53,604 bases of DNA from an uncultured Prevotellaceae bacterium (GTDB lineage: Bacteria > Bacteroidota > Bacteroidia > Bacteroidales > Bacteroidaceae). The stretch covers positions 1-53,604 of the forward strand of contig CACYRB010000007.1 of assembly GCA_902776685.1 (NCBI GenBank), read 5' to 3'. This document shows positions 48,272-53,604 of this stretch, one piece after another (the stretch's first letter is position 1; each line of letters begins with the position of its first letter). Under the pieces are notes generated by a model. It saw only the letters and a list, made by a program, of their open reading frames with translations. It made no database searches and was not told where the DNA came from. A program made the position numbers and the translations under genes.

Positions 48272-50335
48272 TTATTTCTTATACTGCTCCAAGCCTCGGT
48301 TGAGGAAATCGAGGAAGGCCTGTGCGTCTTCCTTGTAACCGTATGAGGGTGCCAGCGGACGGCCTTCGTTGTCGAGAGCCACGTAGAACGGCTGCGTGTT
48401 GGCCCCGAACTTATGGGCCTGCAAATAGCTCCACTTCTTGGCAACAGTCGTCAGCTCGCTCTTCACACCGTTCTCCTCTACGACGAAGGGTTCGGGCAGC
48501 TGGTGCTTGTCGTCGACATAGAGCGAGATGAGCACATAGTCGTTTTCCAACCGCTCTGCCACGCGCGGGTCGGTCCATACCGCAGTCTCCATCTTCCGAC
48601 AATTCACACAGCCAAAGCCAGTGAAATCAATCAGCACGGGCTTACCCTCGGCACGCGCAGCGGCCATGCCCTGCTCATAGTCGGTGAAGCGGGCCTCCAC
48701 CACGTGCTGGTTCAGGTTGAAGTCTTGCGTGTACATCGGCGGGGCGAAAGCACTCACCGCCTTACAGGGAGCGCCCCACAGGCCGGGCAGCATGTAGAAG
48801 GCAAAGGCTATCGACACCAAACCGCCCATGATGCAGACCACCGGCATGGGCTTGCTGATATCGCCGCCCTCGGCATCGCTCTGGAATTTCAGCAGACCGA
48901 TAAGGTAAAGACCGAGCAACAGGAATATGGCAATCCACAGCGACAGGAACACCTCGCGGTCGAGCAGATGCCAGCCATAGGCCAGGTCGGCCACAGAGAA
49001 GAACTTGAGCGCAAAGGCCAGCTCGATGAAGCCGAGCACTATCTTGATGGTGTTCATCCACGAGCCCGATTTCGGAGCCTGTTTCAGCCACGAGGGGAAC
49101 AGGGCAAACAACGTGAACGGCAGGGCCAGCGCCAAGGCAAATCCCAACATGCCCACAGCCGGAGCCACCCAGTTGCCGCTTGTGGTCGTCTCAACCAGCA
49201 GCAGCCCGATGATTGGAGCCGTACACGAGAACGACACCAGCACCAGCGTGAACGCCATGAGGAAAATAGAGAGCATGCCGCTCGTGCTGGCCGCCTTGCT
49301 GTCGACGGCATTCGACCAACGGTCGGGCAGTCGCAGCTCGAACCATCCGAAGAACGACAGCGCAAACACCACCAGCAACACGAAAAGGAAGATGTTGAAC
49401 ACCGCATTGGTCGACATGGCATTGAGCGTATCGCTGCCGAAGATACCGGTGACGAGCAACCCCAGCGCCAGATAGATTACCACTATCGAAGCCCCGTAGA
49501 TGAGCGCATCGCGAATGCCGCGCCGTTTGTCATTCTTTGATTGTTTCAGGAAGAAGCTGACGGTCATCGGTATAACGGGCCAGATGCAAGGCATGAGCAC
49601 CGCCAATAGTCCGCCCACAAAACCCATGAGCAGGATGTAGAGCCAAGAGCGCGATGCAATGTCGTCGGCTCCGCCGAAGGCACGCAGTTCCTTCACCACG
49701 GGTTGCCACAGAGAAGAGGAATCCCCAGCCTCTGAGCCCACGGCCTCCCCTGCCCCCTCAGCCTCCCCCGACCCCTCCAAAGGGAGGGGAGAAGCAGATG
49801 GGCTGAGCGTCAAGTCTCCCCTCCCTTTGGAGGGGTCGGGGGAGGCTGTGGGGTCGGGTTCGGGAGTGGCTGTTGGGAGAGCCACCTTTCCCTTCTTCTT
49901 CAACGTCACTTCCGACGGCGGCAGGCACGACTCGTCGCTGCAAGCGCCGTATTCCAGATAACAGTCGATATCGTACTCCGGTTTCGTGAACTTCACCTTC
50001 TGCACAAACTGTACCGAGCCTTCAAAATAGCGCAGCGTGGCACCGAACATCTTGTCGTAGGCAGAAATCTCCTTGCCGCGCGGCATCAGCTTGCCCACCA
50101 GTTCCACACCGTCGAGCTTGTTCGTGTGCAGCGACGCCTCTATCGGCCCCGCATTGCCGAGGTTGGTCGAATAGACGTGCCAACCGGGCTCAATGCGCCC
50201 GCTGAACACCATCTCGCCCTCAGCACCCGAACCCGTTTTCAGCTCTGTGCTGAACTTCACGGGGTTGGCCATCTGTGCCACAGCAGCCACCACCGCAAAA
50301 ACCAATATCGCAAAGGTTACCGTTCTTTTCATCAT
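48272..50335 (-). CDS. dsbD: DsbD-type thiol:disulfide interchange protein
   Basis: The start was set at MMKRTV, giving 687 aa with a signal peptide. The N-terminal domain (22-145) has the CSDESC pair (Cys132, Cys137). The membrane domain (about 225-520) has eight helices and MPCIWP and SCTAPIIG, and the C-terminal thioredoxin domain has FTGFGCVNCRKME. It passes electrons from cytoplasmic thioredoxin to periplasmic partners. Residues 152-205 (PTATPEPDPTASPDPSKGR and PLPLEGSGEAEG) between the first domain and the membrane are coded by a GC-rich inverted repeat and adjoining sequence. It is convergent with the permease gene. Confidence 0.92.
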   Translation of the reverse strand: MMKRTVTFAILVFAVVAAVAQMANPVKFSTELKTGSGAEGEMVFSGRIEPGWHVYSTNLGNAGPIEASLHTNKLDGVELVGKLMPRGKEISAYDKMFGATLRYFEGSVQFVQKVKFTKPEYDIDCYLEYGACSDESCLPPSEVTLKKKGKVALPTATPEPDPTASPDPSKGRGDLTLSPSASPLPLEGSGEAEGAGEAVGSEAGDSSSLWQPVVKELRAFGGADDIASRSWLYILLMGFVGGLLAVLMPCIWPVIPMTVSFFLKQSKNDKRRGIRDALIYGASIVVIYLALGLLVTGIFGSDTLNAMSTNAVFNIFLFVLLVVFALSFFGWFELRLPDRWSNAVDSKAASTSGMLSIFLMAFTLVLVSFSCTAPIIGLLLVETTTSGNWVAPAVGMLGFALALALPFTLFALFPSWLKQAPKSGSWMNTIKIVLGFIELAFALKFFSVADLAYGWHLLDREVFLSLWIAIFLLLGLYLIGLLKFQSDAEGGDISKPMPVVCIMGGLVSIAFAFYMLPGLWGAPCKAVSAFAPPMYTQDFNLNQHVVEARFTDYEQGMAAARAEGKPVLIDFTGFGCVNCRKMETAVWTDPRVAERLENDYVLISLYVDDKHQLPEPFVVEENGVKSELTTVAKKWSYLQAHKFGANTQPFYVALDNEGRPLAPSYGYKEDAQAFLDFLNRGLEQYKK
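49761..49846. repeat. Perfect 30-bp inverted repeat inside dsbD
   Basis: Arms 49761-49790 and 49817-49846 (GCCTCCCCCGACCCCTCCAA onward) are exact reverse complements over 30 bp with a 26-nt loop. It lies in frame in the linker of the DsbD gene. A half copy is in the second GLUG gene at 33781. Confidence 0.93.
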
Positions 50336-50370
50336 ACGTAGAATATAGAAAACAATTAATATGTCGGATG

Positions 50371-50378
50371 CAAAGATA
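50371..50378 (-). promoter_or_regulatory. dsbD promoter -7 box
   Basis: TATCTTTG on the minus strand lies 35 nt before the chosen DsbD start, and the frame upstream of that start lies above the box, supporting MMKRTV. Confidence 0.6.
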
Positions 50379-50495
50379 GCAATTATTTCGCATAAACCCA
50401 TCGTATATGCCAACATTTTGAAATCGACTAGGACAACAGAAATAAGCTTCATTCATTTTTTTATTGAATTAATATAGAAATTGAAAGAATATTTG

Positions 50496-50503
50496 TATTT
50501 TTG
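50496..50503 (+). promoter_or_regulatory. Promoter -7 box for the zinc-ribbon/helicase pair
   Basis: TATTTTTG matches TAnnTTTG and lies 81 nt before the zinc-ribbon gene. It would drive both genes of the AT-rich island. No -33 element is clear. Confidence 0.45.
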
Positions 50504-50584
50504 CAATTGTTTATTTGAACAAAGGCTTATTGTTTGTGAATAGTAAAGCAAAAGTCTACACCTTTACATAAAACAAATATTGAT

Positions 50585-50761
50585 ATGGAATGTCCTTATT
50601 GCGGAAGTGAAAATGTTTATTGCCATAAGCGAGGATATAGTTGGACATGGGGATGCCTTGCATGCTTTGTATTGAGCCTTTTTGGCTTATTAGTTGGTTT
50701 TATTGGCAGTGATAAATTGGTTTTTCATTGTGATGATTGTGGTGAATCATGGACATACTGA
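50585..50761 (+). CDS. 58-aa zinc-ribbon membrane peptide
   Basis: A 58-aa frame runs from ATG at 50585 to TGA at 50761. The sequence starts MECPYCGSENVYCHKRGYSW and ends VFHCDDCGESWTY. Two CxxC pairs (Cys3, Cys6 and Cys49, Cys52) flank a hydrophobic segment of about 20 residues (CLACFVLSLFGLLVGFIG), so it looks like a zinc ribbon folded around one membrane helix. It is AT-rich like the helicase that follows 26 bp later on the same strand, and the two are likely co-transcribed. I know of no function. Confidence 0.7.
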   Translation: MECPYCGSENVYCHKRGYSWTWGCLACFVLSLFGLLVGFIGSDKLVFHCDDCGESWTY

Positions 50762-50787
50762 TATCGTAAAATATACATATCGCTAAA

Positions 50788-53394
50788 ATGCCTTTGGTAT
50801 ATATCATAATTGCGTGTTTCTTTGCTTTTATCATATTCTTTGTATATATGAGGAATGTGTATAAGCATAAATCTGAAAGGTTAAATACTTTTATATCAAA
50901 AATACCTGCCTACCAGAGACCAAACAATCATAGCAAAACAAATGAACACCTTAAACAGGAACAAAATAAAACTTTTGACAATTTAATAGAAATACTGGAA
51001 TACAGTTTCAAAGAGCAAATCATCACTGGTGCTGAAGAAGAATTGTTTACCAATCATTTCAGTGATATATTCGATGAGACATATTCGCTTAGACGTAAAC
51101 TTAAGTTTTTCTTTATTGAGCCATCAGCACGAATGCTGAAACTAATTGATGATTTTGAGTCTATTCACAATTTAGTAAAACAACATAACGAAGTTGTAAT
51201 AAGAAGGGAAATCGAAAATAACAAAGATTTTTTTGATCACTGTCTCTCCTATCCACTTGACGAGCAACAAAGACGTTCTATCGTCTCAGAAGAAGATAAT
51301 TGCCTTGTTGTAAGTAGTGCTGGAAGCGGAAAAACATCATCAATCGTTGGAAAAGTAAAATACTTAATAGAGCGCAAAGGAATTGCACCTAATAAGATAC
51401 TATTGATAAGCTACACTAATAAGGCTGCTTTAGAACTGACCGAAAGAATGGGAGAGCCTAAACTTAGAGGTTACACATTTCATAAACTTGCCCTTGACAT
51501 CATTGGCCAGATAACGGGTAAAAAGCCAAGTATCTGCGAAAAAACAGACTCACTTTTTATCAACATTTACCACAATTTATTGTCTGATAAGCAATTTAAA
51601 AAGGCAATCATAGAGTATTTCATAGATTATCAGATACAGCAGGAGGAATGGGAAAAGCGAAAGCAAGAACGACGTGATATTTTATCAGAACAAAAGAGAC
51701 TGCAAATAAAAACTTTGCTACCGGATATGGACGGAAATACCATCTTTGTGAAGAGTAAACAAGAACAGAAAATTTGCTTCGCTTTGTCATCGCTAGGTAT
51801 CAAGTTCAGATATGAAGAACCTTATGAGTTTCAGATAGCTGATGAAATGCATTCTCAATATAAGCCTGATTTTTCGATTCATTATGAAAAAAACGGTAAG
51901 CCACAACGTATCTATCTGGAACATTTCGGAGTGGACGAACATGGACTGGTGCCCTCATGGTTTGCACAAGACAAGGGAATCTCTTATGAGGAAGCAAATA
52001 AGAAATATGGGGATGGCATCACATGGAAAAGAGCATTGCATGAGAAATATGGAACAAAACTTTTAGAAACTTCAAGTGCTGATTTCCATTATTATGATAT
52101 CTGTGAAAAACTGCGAACAATATTGAGTAAAGCAGGAGTTCCTATTGAACAAAAAACTGAGGAGGAACTCTACAATATGGTACTGCCACCAGACAGCAAG
52201 AAAGAAAAGGCTTTTATCCGATTAGTCGTAACATTCTCAACCCTCTTGAAATCAAGTTGCAAAAGCATACAAGATATACTAAACAACGTAGCTGACGAAA
52301 GAAGTAAATTTATCATCAAACGTATTTTTCTTCCTGTTCATGAACAATATGTTAAAACTCTGAAACAAAACGGCCAAATAGATTTTACCGATGCCATAAT
52401 CTGGGCGACACAACTCTGCCAAACAGAAAAAACTTTTTCTTACGACTATATCATTGTAGATGAATTCCAGGATATCTCTGTCGACCGATATCTTTTTTTG
52501 AAAGCCTTACGTAAGGGCAATCCGCCTGCTAAACTTTTCTGCGTTGGCGATGATTGGCAATCTATTTATCGCTTTTCTGGTAGCGACATGGCACTCTTCA
52601 ACCAATTTCCTGAATATTTTGGTCCCACAGACTTATGCAAAATAGAAACCACCTATCGTTTTGGCGAACCTCTAGTGAGTTTATCTTCTGGTTTCATTCA
52701 GCGTAACAAGACACAATTCACCAAGCATATTCATCCTTTCAGCAGTATTACAAAAACTGAACTATATTTCCATGCTTACGAACGAACCCGATATTGCGAA
52801 ATCATTAGACAAATAGTTGCATCAATCCCCACTAACAAATCCGTTTTTCTTTTGGGGCGCTATTCTTTTGATGACTATTACCTTTCATTTTCTTTCCAAA
52901 GTGTCAAAGAGAAAGAACGCTTCTATTACATTATTGGTGACAGGAAAATTGAGTTTCTTACCGTACACAAATCGAAAGGGTTGGAAGCCGATTATGTAAT
53001 TATTCTACAATGCAATAAAGACACCTATGGTTTTCCATCCATGGTAAGTAGCGACCCAGTCTTGGATGTAGTTCTGACAAGAAGCGACCAATTTCCTTAT
53101 GGTGAAGAACGACGTCTTTTCTACGTGGCCATCACAAGAGCAAAAGTCATGACCGTAGTTCTTTACGATCAACGTTTCCCGTCTGTTTTTGTTGATGAGT
53201 TCTTACATCCCGAAAAAATAACAGAAAAAAGTTATTCCAAACATCCAAACGCTAACAAAAAATGGACTCGTGCCGCTGATAAAAACCTGTTAAAACTTTA
53301 TCGTGAGGGAAAAAGTATCAAGTATATCGCAAATAAAATGGGACGTAGCCAAACTGCCATTGTTATGCGTTTAGGAAAATTGGGTGTTAAATAG
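50788..53394 (+). CDS. Membrane-anchored HelD-like helicase with internal PD-(D/E)xK nuclease and C-terminal HTH
   Basis: The 868-aa protein has an N-terminal TM helix (about 3-20), an accessory region, then superfamily I motifs in the order of DNA helicase IV: SYPLDEQQRRSIV (Q motif), Walker A SSAGSGKT (Lys182), motif II VDEFQD (Asp558), GDDWQSIYRFSG, TTYRFGEP, TVHKSKGLEADYVI and EERRLFYVAITRAK. An insert at about 320-440 carries KPDFSI (Asp361) and IYLEHFG (Glu378), which resembles a PD-(D/E)xK nuclease, followed by YGDGITWKRALHEKYGTKL. The end (about 820-868) is an HTH/SANT-like domain (WTRAADKNLLKLYREGKS, KMGRSQTAIVMRL). The gene is clearly AT-richer than its surroundings. It may act in repair or phage defence; that is inference. 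Confidence 0.85.
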   Translation: MPLVYIIIACFFAFIIFFVYMRNVYKHKSERLNTFISKIPAYQRPNNHSKTNEHLKQEQNKTFDNLIEILEYSFKEQIITGAEEELFTNHFSDIFDETYSLRRKLKFFFIEPSARMLKLIDDFESIHNLVKQHNEVVIRREIENNKDFFDHCLSYPLDEQQRRSIVSEEDNCLVVSSAGSGKTSSIVGKVKYLIERKGIAPNKILLISYTNKAALELTERMGEPKLRGYTFHKLALDIIGQITGKKPSICEKTDSLFINIYHNLLSDKQFKKAIIEYFIDYQIQQEEWEKRKQERRDILSEQKRLQIKTLLPDMDGNTIFVKSKQEQKICFALSSLGIKFRYEEPYEFQIADEMHSQYKPDFSIHYEKNGKPQRIYLEHFGVDEHGLVPSWFAQDKGISYEEANKKYGDGITWKRALHEKYGTKLLETSSADFHYYDICEKLRTILSKAGVPIEQKTEEELYNMVLPPDSKKEKAFIRLVVTFSTLLKSSCKSIQDILNNVADERSKFIIKRIFLPVHEQYVKTLKQNGQIDFTDAIIWATQLCQTEKTFSYDYIIVDEFQDISVDRYLFLKALRKGNPPAKLFCVGDDWQSIYRFSGSDMALFNQFPEYFGPTDLCKIETTYRFGEPLVSLSSGFIQRNKTQFTKHIHPFSSITKTELYFHAYERTRYCEIIRQIVASIPTNKSVFLLGRYSFDDYYLSFSFQSVKEKERFYYIIGDRKIEFLTVHKSKGLEADYVIILQCNKDTYGFPSMVSSDPVLDVVLTRSDQFPYGEERRLFYVAITRAKVMTVVLYDQRFPSVFVDEFLHPEKITEKSYSKHPNANKKWTRAADKNLLKLYREGKSIKYIANKMGRSQTAIVMRLGKLGVK

Positions 53395-53604
53395 CATCAC
53401 AATTGCCACCTGAAAATATTGGTAATAACATATCAGTTGACCCGTTATGCTCGGAGATTATTGATGTGTAAGCCCCGAAGGGGCGACAGTATACAGGCAG
53501 GTGGTGGAGCGTAGCGGAACCCCTGTATAGGGGGTAATCAATAAAACCAAGCCCCGAAGGTGGCGGCAGAACAAATATTATCATTCTGCCGCCACCTTCG
53601 GGGC
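53393..53604. repeat. CCCCGAAGG/ACAGGCAGGTGGTGGAGC repeat, second copy, reaching the window edge
   Basis: After TAGCATCACAATTGCC and an unrecognised stretch, TAAGCCCCGAAGGGGCGACA, ACAGGCAGGTGGTGGAGCGT, GGAACCCCTGTATA and AAGCCCCGAAGGTGGCGGCA repeat the 22091-22299 element. The helicase stop codon lies within the opening TAGCATCACAATT motif, which also occurs at 22227. The repeat continues past the right edge. Apparent frames here are repeat products. Confidence 0.85.

Overview
The window looks like chromosomal DNA of a Bacteroidota species, most likely Prevotellaceae. The evidence is TAnnTTTG-type -7 promoter boxes, a SusC/SusD pair, a hybrid two-component regulator, DUF3823 and DUF6242-like lipoproteins, a PorG-uppS-bamA-ompH gene order, and secreted proteins ending in the YDLQGR...GIYIVNGKK type of T9SS sorting tail. 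Most of the window is moderately GC-rich. The small gene at 21561-22076 and everything right of about 50450 are clearly AT-rich.

Left part (1-23.8 kb) is mostly core genome. A leftward cluster (156-4378) encodes an M28/glutaminyl-cyclase-like peptidase, a fused C26 gamma-glutamyl hydrolase/M19 dipeptidase, an Lrp/AsnC regulator and an ADP-ribosylglycohydrolase-like protein, followed by tRNA-Arg(CCT). Then come an outer-membrane beta-barrel receptor, upp, pckA, a GH3 beta-xylosidase-type enzyme and a DUF6242-like lipoprotein. An envelope-biogenesis run follows: PorG-like protein, uppS, bamA, three ompH/skp paralogues and murI. An AT-rich secreted hypothetical and xerD close this part.

Middle part (23.9-43.5 kb) is one leftward polysaccharide utilisation locus (PUL). 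It holds a periplasmic-binding-protein-type hybrid two-component sensor (HTCS), a sialate O-acetylesterase family protein, two beta-helix hydrolases of the GH28/GH49 type (one carrying what looks like a dead GDPD-like N-terminus), two GLUG-repeat T9SS proteins, a 61-aa peptide, SusC, SusD and DUF3823. Acetylated pectin-like polysaccharide is a reasonable but unproven target. The PUL sits between xerD and aroQ, which I recall as divergent neighbours in related genomes, so it looks like an insertion.

Right part (43.6-50.3 kb) is again core-like: aroQ, an O-methyltransferase, a GH18-like T9SS protein, rbfA, a LolC/E-type permease and a DsbD-type reductase. The right end (50.5-53.6 kb) is an AT-rich accessory island with a 58-aa zinc-ribbon membrane peptide and a membrane-anchored HelD-like helicase that carries an internal PD-(D/E)xK-like nuclease insert and a C-terminal helix-turn-helix.

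The most unusual signal is the density and placement of short repeats: heptamer minisatellites, GTTAWC hexamers, GC-rich long inverted repeats, arrays of 15-19-nt palindromic words, a 4 x 22-bp array and a CCCCGAAGG family. Many lie in frame inside genes. All four T9SS tails carry repeat-derived peptides at the same hinge. DsbD holds a perfect 30-bp inverted repeat inside its coding sequence. A 132-bp element supplies both the end of aroQ and the apparent start of the next gene. Several signal peptides or start codons appear built from repeats. No CRISPR array, rRNA, transposase or phage gene was seen.
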